Below, in pieces: positions 46,193 to 57,129 of a stretch of DNA of 64,000 nucleotides (positions are counted from its first letter, which is position 1; every line of letters begins with the position of its first letter). The notes under the pieces are model-generated. The model worked only from the letters and a program-made list of their open reading frames with translations, was not told the origin of the DNA and searched no databases. The position numbers and the translations under genes are program-made. The DNA comes from Calonectria ilicicola (Eukaryota > Ascomycota > Sordariomycetes > Hypocreales > Nectriaceae): assembly GCA_020809705.1 (NCBI GenBank), contig CP085836.1:682001-746000 (forward strand). Reading direction: 5' to 3'.

Positions 46193-46882
46193 AGATTGGA
46201 CGTATAGGGTAAACAGGAATCAGATTATGCTCAAAACTGTATCTCAACCATGCAATAGTACCCTTTATAGTCTTAGAAGAGTAAACTTCTGATGGACTAC
46301 CGAGTCGTCAAAGTGATAGAGCAGTCACCTAAACAGTTAGTTGCCTTTAAAGGCCGAAATGTGGCCATGTTGCATTCTTAGCGAAGTTGTTCTGGCTGCA
46401 ACATCGATTTTAGTGATAAATGCTGCGTTCCTCTGAAGTTTCGAAATCAGGGCAAAATTTCATGAATTGAAGGTGAAACTTGCACGACCAATATTGGGCT
46501 CCAATGGGGCTTTTTCATCGGGGCTTTTTCATCAGGGCATAGAGCAAATATTTCTAGGTTATCACAACATTTATTAGTCACTTCTTTATTTTGGGTTTGC
46601 ATTTGCAAATTTTTTGATATATTAATTTGAACTTACTGGGTAGCTAAATTTGTGTAATGAACCAAAAAAAGAAAGAAATGAATAAAAGAAAAGAAAGGAA
46701 ATAAGATTGTAAGATTTCCTAAAGTTGTGACCCGCGGCTTTTATCACTGAGATCGTTGTATATACGTTACTCGCCCAGCAGTATAGTAACTCAACCTAAG
46801 ATCATTTGGCCAGCAAGATATATGTGATTGCTAACGGAAACCATCTTTTTTCATATCCCTACAACTCAGAAAATATATTAAT
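46193..46882. other. Intergenic, no supported gene
   Basis: Contains a direct repeat of 'ggggctttttcatc' at about 46507-46533 and an A-rich stretch near 46665-46705. No gene recognised. Confidence 0.4.
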
Positions 46883-48788
46883 CTATGGTTGATATTCAGA
46901 AAATATCAATGAAACATCCTTTGCGTGCTTCCTCACCGCATCTGTCAATAAATGCTTTTCAACCCCAGAAACAGATGCTAGATAAAATATTAATATTTCA
47001 TTGTGCTTATGGGATTTGGAGTCTTCACCTATGACAAGAAGCGGCTCATTTCCAGGTTTATACGCGGTGTCCTCTGCCAAGATCTGTCTCCAGATAATCC
47101 GAGTCACAACTCTAGATCGTGTGCCTATGATTTCTGCGCCTATTTTATGACTTTCCTTCTCATATTCGACCCCATTCTCCTTTGAGAGCTCTTGCTTCAT
47201 TTCCATTTTTTTCAATACACTGCCATGTTCTTTCTCAGATAAGCCGCCTTCTTCCATTTGATTCAGGAAGCCATCCCGTTCCGTGATTGGCGTGGTTGAA
47301 GTTTTATCATACATCGGTAGACTTTCGGTAGGTGGTATACAAAGTGTTATTCTAAGATTCTGATGCTTTTTACCGCAACGACGACACGCTTCATCTAATT
47401 TTGTATCACGTAAGGCATAATTAATATAATCATTAGCGGTCGGCACAACAACTGGAGCATGTCAGTCAAACAATAACTAAAAGTACAAAGATCTTACCCG
47501 AATCCTCAACCTGCCATGCAAGATGTAATCGCGACGTGCAGGATCGGTGATCAAGAATATTTTGCACCAAAATTCCGAAATATGGCAGCATTGCAATAAT
47601 TCCTGATCCGGTCGCTGCCAAAACCACGTTGTCGAGATTTTCGTCAGGAGGACTTAGGCCATGAGGTCCTGTAAATGCCGCCGTAAACGCGGCGGTTTTC
47701 ATAATGTTTCCGACCTTTACTAAGTTGAAAAAGCTTCTTGTCAAGCCTTTCCGAGGCTCTATAACAAGCTCAAGCTTTTCTTGAGGCTCATTAGACCATG
47801 ATATGACCGTGAAAGGGTGTCTTTGTGTCAGCGAAAGTGGGCTAGACAAGACCCAGAGATTGATATATTGCCCCGGCCTCACCCTCAATGGCGTTTGAAG
47901 GTGAACGGTTGCTTTAATTATGCCAGAACCATACGAAAGCTGTACCCAGGAAAACGTGAAGCGACTCCTATAAAATTCTATACATGTTTGTAGAAGTAAA
48001 TTCAGAACAAACACACTGATGGTTATGTATATATACAATCGTGGGAAAGTTTGGCGAGATGGCAAGTGGCTCCAGATAAAATACATTGCAGAAGCCGCGA
48101 GGGCATGATGACCAGACAGAAGGAATTCGTATGGCAGCACTTTCGAAAATATCCAAATAGGGAATGCCAGGAGCCAAATACTTAGGATACTCTACATAGA
48201 GGAGTTAGTTCCGGACACTGAACTATCCATGAAGCTTACTATGAATGGCCACCTATAATAGGCATTATTCAGCGAAAAGTCCCTCTCGCTGACAATAGAC
48301 ACAATGGCGTGGAATGTGCTCAAGGCATAAACTGTGTATCCTGCACATGCATGAATACGACAGTGTATACGAAGAGATACACGAAGCCCATCGGCAATGA
48401 AACCGAAGCATGGCCCAGTGTAAAGCAGAAGCATATTCGTCAACGCCAATGTCCCTGCACGAGACCCCGCCTCCGTAATAGGAGGGAAATCAATAAGGAG
48501 ACAAGTAAGGTTTGCAGCCAGATAGGCGGCCAAAATAAGAGCATCACCTCTGCTCCAGGAGCTGATAAAGCTATGTTGTCGAATCACATATCTATATGAG
48601 AAGTGCTTCAAACTCCATACGTATATCCAATTTTTCAACCTCGAGAGGGGCGGTATCTTTCCAATTTCCAGAGCCAAAGGAAATATATACTTTAAACTGA
48701 CATGAAGATATGGTAATAACGCTATTAACAGTAATGAACCGCACAGAGATATACCATATATCAGTGTATTATCCAGTGCAAGCAACAT
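46883..48788 (-). CDS. Ferric reductase / NADPH oxidase-like membrane oxidoreductase
   Basis: Exons 48788-48240, 48191-47498 and 47451-46883 (introns 48 and 46 nt) join in phase to 603 residues. The membrane domain keeps two paired haem-ligand patterns: His146-x13-His160 (HACAGYTVYALSTFH) and His211-x13-His225 (HHALAASAMYFIWSH). The FAD segment has RPGQYINLWV and RHPFTVISW (HPFT..S), and the NADPH side has VVLAATGSGI. Expected reaction: transfer of electrons from NADPH through FAD and two haems to extracellular ferric iron, copper or oxygen. The last 100 residues, rich in Glu/Lys (NQMEEGGLSEKEHG), are an unusual insertion before a normal-looking C-terminal EILIFYLASVSGVEKHLLTD. Ferric reductases of this type are one of the recurring Starship cargo genes. 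There are no lesions and several N-terminal hydrophobic segments. Confidence 0.85.
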
Positions 48789-49621
48789 AGTCGACCAAAT
48801 CGAATCTAAATAAGAATACCACTAGTAGCCCTGGTGAAAGTCTTCCCATTTAAATATATTTTCTGGGGTCATATCATGCGTGTTCTCTACTAGCTATTTA
48901 TAGTTTTAAGCAGGACAATAATTTCTCGGCGCAGGAATTTCCACCGTGTCTTAGAACGAGTTCTATTCCCGAATCTATTCACATACTGTTCGGCCAAACT
49001 TAAAGGTATTGTGGGAGACCTTTTTGACTAGACAGGAGCCATTTATGAGTTCTGTACCCGAATGATTCATTGCTAGCAATAACCCAACTTTAGTCAGGCA
49101 GAAAAGCTGACGTTTGATTTTCGACCTCCATCCATCAGACATGTCTTGGTCAATGATGCACACAGTTAGGTTCCGAATAACACTTTACCAGATTTGGACC
49201 AGCTATGGCTGGGCACAGTAAATTTCCACGAGCACTGTATATGACCACTTTGCTCTCGCCTGTAGTCCACTTTAGAACTAGCCACATGCAGTGTGTTCTT
49301 CCACTAGTTCAAATCCGGTAAAGCTTCGTTCGACATCAAAGGAGCACTGGATCTAGACCTCATCAGAAGAGGCACTAACTGTTGTGCGGAATACAGTACA
49401 CATCAACCCCTCTACATATCATATTCCGGATAAATTTGGTTACTAGGCGGCTATGTTATTAACCGCTGTACCAATGAGCAAAAGATAGGTCGATAACGAG
49501 AATTAACCGCGCTCCGCGTGTTGCGATAAATGATAGATAGTGAATGTAGGTACTCAATGATCTCCACCCACCTTTACTCCCCAGCTGAATCACATGACCG
49601 TTATTCCAGCAGGTAAAAGTC
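48789..49621. other. Intergenic, no supported gene
   Basis: 5' flank of the ferric reductase gene and left flank of the MULE. A 62-codon minus frame at 48975-49163 is not supported. Confidence 0.4.
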
Positions 49622-49790
49622 TAGGCCTAGACTAACTGGCAACCATAGTCTCTTTAGCTAGCAACCACAGCTGTGGCGGACTGTGGCGGAGAGCCGATTC
49701 TCGGCCCCCCACATATTTTCACATACAACCAAAAGCAACTATTCCTTACAAGTGTCCCAACCACATTTCCACCCCAACTATTAAATGAAG

Positions 49791-52194
49791 CTATTCCTGC
49801 ATAAGATCCCCATATTTCTCTATGTCATCAATAAAGCTATGTATATCTTTTTCTTCCTGCTGGGCCTGTTTATCCATTTTCCCTTCAAATTCGGTGGGAA
49901 TAAGCTCAACTGGCTCACCGGATGTATCATTATGTGGCCACTGTGATGGGTGCTCATCAATTGAGGCTGTTGGTGACGGGTCGGGCATAGTAATGATTGA
50001 AAACTGTGATGTTGCAACACCAATACAGCTAACAACGCTGTCAGGGATATCTTCAACGCCCTGAACACCCTCATCTTCATCGTCGCCGCCTGCCTCATCC
50101 TGAGCTCCCTCATCATCGGTGTCATCGTAATCCTCAATGGAATGAATAACCTGCTGATAGTTTCTTTGCATCCGGGTGCCCGGCTCATAAGAGTCAACAT
50201 CCTTAACAAATTCGAGCCCCCTTGTAGTCGCATTTGGCGTTGACTGTGATGTTGAAGCCAAATCAACGGCCGTTGACGGCGGCGGCGGCGGCGGGCCTCT
50301 TTCTTCCGGGTCTGCCGTGCCTCGAGCCGCTCGAGCTGTTCGGTCAGCTCGTGGGCGGAAGGCTCACGCCTTGTTGTTGTAGAGCCTTTGCTTTTCTCTA
50401 CTGCAATGGCCCCCTTAGGCCGGCCTTTTCCCCTAATAACTACAGGGTCAAACGGGAAGGGGATGAGTGCAGCGCCGGCTCTTTTTCCTCTGTGCCGCGC
50501 CTCCAACGCCAGTGGGGATCAATCCGTGATATCTTCAACGGCACGTTATTCATGATATGATACCAAATATCATGCCGGCACGGCAGCCCAAAGGAGGTCT
50601 TAATACGGCACGGGTTGCATGCCTCTGATGGAGGCTTCTTGGGGTCTTTGGGGAGAGCCTGTTGCTCCTCTAATAGGAGGTTTATCGCCACAGACGATAT
50701 ATGATATCGTATTTCAGCTAGGAAAGGCTGCCGTGAGTCAATTCTGACTTTATTCATCCTCTGAAGAACCTCATTCCGGATGCATGATATCTGGAGCTTC
50801 CAGAAAAGCTTCAGTTTAGTAAAAACACTCAGAAGATCACCACAGCTAGACCAGAGCAGCCGTTTTATCCCGGCATGTAGAGCCTCCACATTAGAGGTTG
50901 TTGTATGACCAAAGTGACGATGCTGGTTAACAGCAAATGCGATGATTTTATCCTTCTAAGGCCCAATCCATGTATTCAACACATATTCCACAGCACCCTG
51001 TGGATATATAGATGTTTCCTGGAATGCCTTCAATGCCGTCTCATACTGTTGTTCAGTTGCACTGTTCATGAGGACATTCCAAGCCTTTAGGAAGCTCTGG
51101 TGGTGGGGATGACGACGGTATTCCCGTGACCCGGGCACCCGCTCAGCCTTAGGGAAGAATCTCTTCGTCTTTGCCAATACATTCATACTCACATCCCAAC
51201 GGCATAGAAGATAAGGGCATCGAGAGAAGAGACTATTCCCATTGATAGCTCTTAGCAGGGCTAGGTCACGGTCTGTGACTGTAACCTGCGGCGACGGAAT
51301 ATCGTTTTCCCGGAGGTAGGCAGCGAGGTGGGCAACAGCCCAGTCAAAATCATCCTTCGTCTCACCACTAAGGAAAACAGCAGCTATTTGGAATATCTGC
51401 CGTAATGCTGTTGAACCACATATATTTAGAAGAGGCATATTGAATCGATTGGTCTTGTATGTGGTATCGAATAGTATGATATCCGGATAATGGTGGTGTA
51501 ATTGAACTGCACTACGAGGCACGATAAACAGCCTCGTTAGGTGGTTGTATTCATCCCGGGCCTCACGGAAGAGATATTCATCCGAGTCAAGCTGGTCATA
51601 CAACCATTGAATAGGCGTTCTTCCTGCTAGTTCCTTGACCCGGTGCTCGTTAAGGAGGTTATATATATCGTTTTTGGTGATGCCTTGGATGAGGGGGTCG
51701 GGGTCATCCAGAAGCTCGAGGAATATATCGATCGGTCGAGTGTTTCGGTTCCATTTGGCGATGACCTCGTCAACCCGGCTGGCGAGGGCTTCCTTTCGAT
51801 ATCGAGAAAATGACCCCTTTGGCAAGGGACAATGATTATGTATATCGGCTCCTTTGCCGGTCACAGACTGCACCTTCCAGCAGCTTTTCCGGGCACCTAG
51901 CTTCCTAACCACCAGTCTGAATGAACAGTTAGTCATTTGGCTACTGATTTTCCGCCTCTTTGATGAGTGAACATCAGGGTCACGGTGTGACTCGTTGACC
52001 CGGCCTTTGCTGCATCGTAGGATAACACGGGCTGGGTCGGTGGCGTTGGGCTTCTTCTGATGAATGACGAGACTGAAGCCTGCCCCTTTGGCGATGGCAT
52101 CAATAACCTGTCGCGCCTCTTCAAAGGAGGCATATTCACATGCCTCAAGCCCCTTGAAGTGATCCCCGGGATAGGAAATCTCCTTGGGCTGCAT
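49791..52194 (-). pseudogene. MULE transposase with one nonsense mutation and two frameshifts
   Basis: It opens at ATG 52194 (MQPKEISYPGDHFKG) with a FAR1-type N-terminus (FEEARQVIDAIAKGAGFSLV, ..MTNCSFRLVVRK, HNHCPLP). The MULE catalytic core has its first Asp in ILFDTTYKTNRFN and its second in VTVTDRDLALLRAI. TGG has become TAG at about 50956-50958 (after NTWIGP). Beyond it the same frame gives KDKIIAFAVNQHRHFGHTTT, NVEALHAGIKR (probable catalytic Glu) and the SWIM finger CRIKTSFGLPCRHDIWYHI. The reading frame then shifts near 50.49 kb (to GKGRPKGAIAVEKSKGSTTT, RREPSAHELTEQLERLE) and again at the GGC repeat near 50.28 kb, giving an acidic tail that ends GDLMQE at 49791. It is not functional as read. 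Confidence 0.8.
50277..50298. repeat. (GGC)n tract in the MULE tail
   Basis: A short GGC/GCG run. The coding frame of the MULE changes here, consistent with slippage. Confidence 0.7.
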
Positions 52195-52415
52195 TGTGGG
52201 GCGCGGTCGTGACAGCTTCAGTTGCGGCCCTCAAAGTCAAGCATGAGGGCAAAAGGGGGCAAAGAGGGCCGTCACGAGAGATCCTTGCATTCGCTAGTTG
52301 TCACGTAAAATTGGGTGCGACCGCCGAAACCGGAGATCTAGGGCGACGGGTGGAGTTCCGCCACAGCTGTGGTTGCTAGCTAAAGGGAAAGTGGTTGCTA
52401 TTTAGTCCAGGCCTA

Positions 52416-52993
52416 TATATATCATTTTAAGGAGAACCCCGTGATCGAATTCCCCAGTTGTGTCAAATAATAGCCGCGAAAAAGGCTATGAATCATTCTC
52501 ACGTTTAAATAGCTCCTGCCGGCAAGCTCTTATCTTTGCCACTGTTTTCGCTCTTACTGATCTCAGACTCTCTTCACCCTTTTTTCGCCACCAACAGCTT
52601 CCTGAGCTATCTGCTTAAGCAATCCGCTTAAGCAGGATTGTGGCATAGATTTCTTTGGCCTTGGGGGAGCTTTGTGTTTACAGTATGTTCCTCGGGCTCA
52701 CAGGCTCTACTTGTTCCTGGCACGACATCATCAGAACGCTCTGTTCTAACCGATGGCGACGGAGGCGTTTTGGTAGTTTGATTTGGTTTGGGGTCGCTTG
52801 TACCTGTTTATGTTTACTGTAAGCCATGGTAAGATCTGGAGTTATACTAAAGGTGCTATTGAGGTAGTTGCTAGTGCCTTGGTTATAGGGTTCTAAGAGA
52901 ACTACTTTTTCTTTAGGATTGCCTATATCTAGGTGTCTTATGGTGAGAGCTTAATTATGATTAAATATGATATGTAGCACTGACTCTTTTAAG
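52416..52993. other. Intergenic, no supported gene
   Basis: Between the MULE right end and the 3' end of the NLR at 52994. A local 'tgcttaagcaatccgcttaagcagg' palindrome-like stretch lies near 52610-52635. No gene recognised. Confidence 0.4.
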
Positions 52994-55900
52994 CTATTTA
53001 CTTTCTGAACTTCTACGGCGCTTTAGTCGCCGCCTAAAAGACCTCCACTCTTCTAAAATACGTAATGATGATACTGTATGTGGATGATGTCTACCAAGGA
53101 CTCGTTGCTGAACCTGGACGCAAGATTCCATTAGCGCTAGTGCTTCTTTATAGCGGTCTTGGCCGTTCCAAGTAAAAGCCAGGTTATTCATGCTGGTTAG
53201 CGTATCTGGATGGTCGGCTCCTAGCTTGGTCTTGCGAGTCTCCATCACTTGCACCTCTAGCTTCTCTGCCTCTTCCCATCGGCCTTGGTTCCAAAATGTT
53301 GATGCAAGGTTGGCCATGCTGCTCAGCGTATCTAGATGGTCGGCTTCTAGCTTGATCTTGCTCATCTCTATCACTTGCACAAATAGCTTCTCTGCCTCTT
53401 CCCATCGGCCTTGGTTCCTGTATATTAATGCAAGGTTGGCCATGCTGATCAGTGTATCAGGATGGTTGGCTCCTAGCTTGGTCTTGCGAGTCTCCATCAC
53501 TTGCACCTCTAGCTTCTCTGCCTCTTCCCATCGGCCTTGGTTCCAAAATGTTAATGCAAGGTTGGCCATGCTGGTTAGTGTATCAGGATGGTCGGCTCCT
53601 AGCTTGGTCTTGCGAGTCTCTATTACTTGTATCTCTAGCTTCTCTGACTCTTCCCATCGGCCTTGGTTCCAAAATGTTAATGCAAGTCTGGCCATGCTAG
53701 TTAGTGTAGAAGGATGATCCATTCCAAGACTACTTGTTTGTGCCTTTCTTGCTTCATCTAGCATTTTCTCCGCAGTTCCATATACTCCCTGTAATAAGGC
53801 ATACCAACCCCCGTTCTGCAAAAGCATTGCCCATCTTTCTATAGTATTATTGTCTTTTGGTCGATAATTAACTACTTCTTCGACATGTGGAAATAGTATC
53901 TTGCAAATTTCCCAGGTTTCATATTGACCACTTGGGAATTCTTTAGCCATTATAGTAATATACTGCCTTTTGAATATCTCACGAGAATTTCTTTCTAACC
54001 ATCTTCTTGTTGATAGTTGTATAAGCCGATGCATCTCAAACATATTCCCTTGAATAGCAATAATTAGGGAAAAGTCTGTTAGGATCTTTATATCCTCTTC
54101 AAACTTGTAATCCTGATCATCATTATCAGTCTCAGAGTCTGAAGCAATACTCTTGGGTTGAATTGCTTGTATATCATCTGTTTCTTCTCTTGATGCCTTA
54201 AGGATCTACTCTGGAATTCCTTGTCGGTTAAAAAAACTCATTAATGATAGTAGATCTGCTGCAGATGGTCTCTGAGAGTGAATATAGGTAAATAATATCT
54301 TCCATGTTATAAGGATTGCATTTGATGCTCCGCCATCGCGTCGGAGGTCCCCAGCATCATGGCCAAGAAGCCTGATTCTCTTCTTCTCACTCTCTTAAAA
54401 TTCAATTAGGTATTTATCAAGGGTCATCCGCGGTGACCGCGCTTGTATGTAAGCAGCAGCTTGAGTAATGGCTAGCGGGATTAAGTCAAGGACTTGTACT
54501 AGATCTGCTGCTTTGCTTGGATTTTCTAATAACCCTAATCTGTTTTCCAAGAGCTGGAGGGCATCTTGCTTAACCATTGGGCCAATATTAATAATAGCCT
54601 GATCACTCCCAGTTAGCCTATAGGCTAGGTCGCGATTTCGCGTGGTAACAAGAATAGATCCGGTTCCACTTTGTGGTAGATATAATGCTAAATGCCGTGC
54701 ATTATCAGATATGTTGTTTGTGCTAAAAAGCACATCATAATCATCAGCACTATCCAAGATAATACACCATTTTCCTTTGGTTTCATTGCTTAGCCAGCCA
54801 TAGACTAGCTCTTTGATATTGGCATTTTGCTGGTCTCGGCCAGGAAGCTTTATTGCATTTGCAATAACCTTGAATGATTCTTCGATCCGTGCAATTGTGC
54901 TAGCATGAACCCAAAATACCCAGGTTTGGCTTTTCTCGATAGCATTCTGATCCTTCAACTGATGGGCATATTCGATCGCAAGTTGTGACTTTCTACCTAG
55001 GTATTAGCATAAAACCTCTGCTATTCATTTATAAGGCTTACCCAACTCCGCCAAGACCAACAAGTGCCGCCCGCCCTGCAGGCTTGGAGCAAAGTTTGTG
55101 GACTGTTTCGAGGATGTTCCCACGTGGGACAAAGTTTGGGTCGCGGCTAAAAGGGATGCTTATCGATAATGGGTTTGGAGGTATCTCTGGTCGCGCTTAG
55201 TATTTATTATACTATTACCGTATCCTAAATTTAAGGTATAGCCTACCTTTTATTAGAGCTAGGTCTGTTATGTCCTTTGGTGGAATCACTAATAGGATCT
55301 CTTTTGCATACGCTGCTGCCACCGCCGCCGCGTACGGCTGCCACATCTTGTTTTTATGAGAATCCGCATAATCGCAGATACCGCGCACCACAAGGCAAGG
55401 GAAGTTGTTCATTAGGCCAGCTGCCTCCATTTCAAAGCAGAGGATATTGCCACCGAGGCTTTGGTAAATACTATCACGCTCGATGCCGTCTTTTATGAGT
55501 GAGTTGGCTGACGCGATATTGCCATAATGGATCTGCACCATTTTGTGTTGAGAGCGGGGGTTCTTTGGACTAGCTGCTGCTCGTCACATCCAGCGCAACT
55601 CGGGCCACTTTTGTGCTGGTATGTTGATTGAAACAATCGATCTGGGCCTGCCTCCTCCCGCTGGAACACCAGGTTTTGTTCAAGCTTGGAGAGGTGACTT
55701 GCAAAGGTGCTTTGCATCTGGAAGTGATTCGATTGCACCTGGGCGACTGCACTTAGCAATAGGCTTGGCGGCTTATTAAGGTGGCTAGTCTGTTCGAATC
55801 TGCCGCCGGGCAGTCGCTTCCCCATGTCGTACTGTATCACGCCGCCGTGCCCGCTGCTGGGTTGACTAACGACTACGTCGCCCAAGCGGATATCGACCTC

Positions 55901-56212
55901 GGACGGGACGCCGCCGCCGACACCAACCATGAGACCAATCCTGACATTGTGGAAACGGTCTGCCAAGCGCGTTGCGATGGTTGCGGCGGAGGCGATGCCG
56001 ATCACGCCGGCGGGTAGACAGGCGATCACAACGTTGTGGTCATGGACCCGGCCTAGTGTATATAGGGTCGTGTCGCCGTTTTGTAGTGGCAGGGGTTCGT
56101 GTTTCTCGTCGAGCATCTCGGCAGCTGCGGCATGTTCGATGGGCAGTGCGCTGATCCAGCCGATGGTATACTCGTGTGGGGATAGCCGCTTGCGCATCGG
56201 AGAGGTCGACAT
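52994..56212 (-). pseudogene. NLR with PNP/UDP phosphorylase N-terminus, NB-ARC and TPR; multiply broken
   Basis: Starts at ATG 56212 with a phosphorylase-superfamily domain (YTIGWISALPIEHAAAAEML; VGVGGGVPSEVDIRLGDVVV; later [30 protein letters not shown]). One base is missing near a five-C run at about 55550, where the frame passes from LVQRTP to [11 protein letters not shown]. Introns follow at 55196-55246 (phase 1) and 54993-55041 (within the P-loop, phase 2), at the same sites and phases as in the other three NLRs. NB-ARC: WCIILDSADDYDVL, GSILVTTRNRDLAYRL. Stops interrupt after LIEF (about 54393, where Arg is usual) and in GIPE*ILK (TGG to TAG, about 54208). The C-terminus has five TPR units of 126 bp that are strongly alike at the DNA level. 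The phosphorylase domain replaces the short amyloid-like exon of its relatives. Confidence 0.85.
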
Positions 56213-57129
56213 AACGGGGTTTAGGAGTTGGAAGTGGTTTAGCAGTCTAACTGTCGTTGAATAGCGTTAAAAAGTATTGAGTTGTAACCAGCAACTATAA
56301 GCAGTGGTAATAGTCGTAGTACGACTGTGGATGATTCTGTATTTGCTTAATTTGCCCTGAGGAAGAATCTGTCATCCCGGGAGACGTACGTGTTTTATCC
56401 CGCAATATTATAGCAGAAATTGCAGCCTGCTGCGGAATACTTGGCATAAGCCCAATGGCTTAGTTATATTACCTTCATTGGATAGTTATTTTTCATGGCG
56501 TCTAATAAGAATATGCCAAGAGCAGATTATGGTAGTAAGGCAGACAGCAGACATAGAGAGCCTACTTTCATAATAGATTATCCGTGTATTTTGCTAGGCA
56601 CATAGAGCAGCTAGGTATGCTTGGTTAAAACCGTAACTCGGCTATCGGATGCCTAGGCAGGTGACATAGTCATCAAGAGACCCTAGCATTGAGGCCTCTT
56701 CACCAGCTTATGATCGACGGCTAATTAATTAACCTTACCTTCAACGGTTAGGCGGCCGCGGCGGTAGCCGCCTATTCATGTGCTCTTGGCACGGCTTCCA
56801 ACGGCCCTCATCGGCTTCTAACGGCCAAATCCTTACCCAATGAAAATAGACACATGCAAATATAAAATTCATAAAACATCCCGCCGCCAATAAGAAAAAC
56901 AAGAGCTAGTGCTGTTTCAGGGCCAAAGTCCAAGCAAAGAGGAAGAAAATGAACCTTGGAGGGCCGATTTTTTAGGTTAATCCGGTCCAGTAGGAGGTCA
57001 TGAACTGCTTACTAATCGGGTAATTATTAGTCCACTAATCGGAAAGCCAGCGACATGGATCAGGGATGTAAGTGTTCGTTTTTTTGAGTGTAGATTTTTG
57101 GCAGGATTAAGACCATCTTTCGTGACCGA
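56213..57129. other. Intergenic, no supported gene
   Basis: Upstream of the phosphorylase-type NLR and left flank of the OrsD-linked cluster. A GC-rich 'ggcggccgcggcggtagccgcc' stretch at about 56751-56772 is near-palindromic. No gene recognised. Confidence 0.4.

Larger units (their letters stand above)
49622..52415 (-). mobile_element. Mutator-like element with terminal inverted repeats
   Basis: Terminal inverted repeats of about 58 bp bound a 2.8-kb element. The left end (49622-49680) starts TAGGCCTAGACTAA and includes 'ctttagctagcaaccacagc' and 'tgtggcgga'. The right end (52357-52415), reversed, starts TAGGCCTGGACTAA and includes the same inner block. No 9-bp target duplication is evident (gtaaaagtc against tatatatca), so one flank has changed or the true ends differ by a few bases. 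The transposase inside is broken. Confidence 0.8.

Noticed and set aside
43540..46200. Terminal inverted repeats for the intact mariner
   Set aside because: Candidate blocks such as 'tattccga' near 43.64 kb and 46.13 kb are in direct rather than inverted orientation. No convincing TIR pair was found by eye.
53190..53717. Long plus-strand open frame opposite the TPR region of the 53-kb NLR
   Set aside because: It is the antisense reflection of the repeated TPR codons. The repeated Ser/Trp-rich peptide follows the 126-bp period, and the minus strand carries the recognisable NLR.
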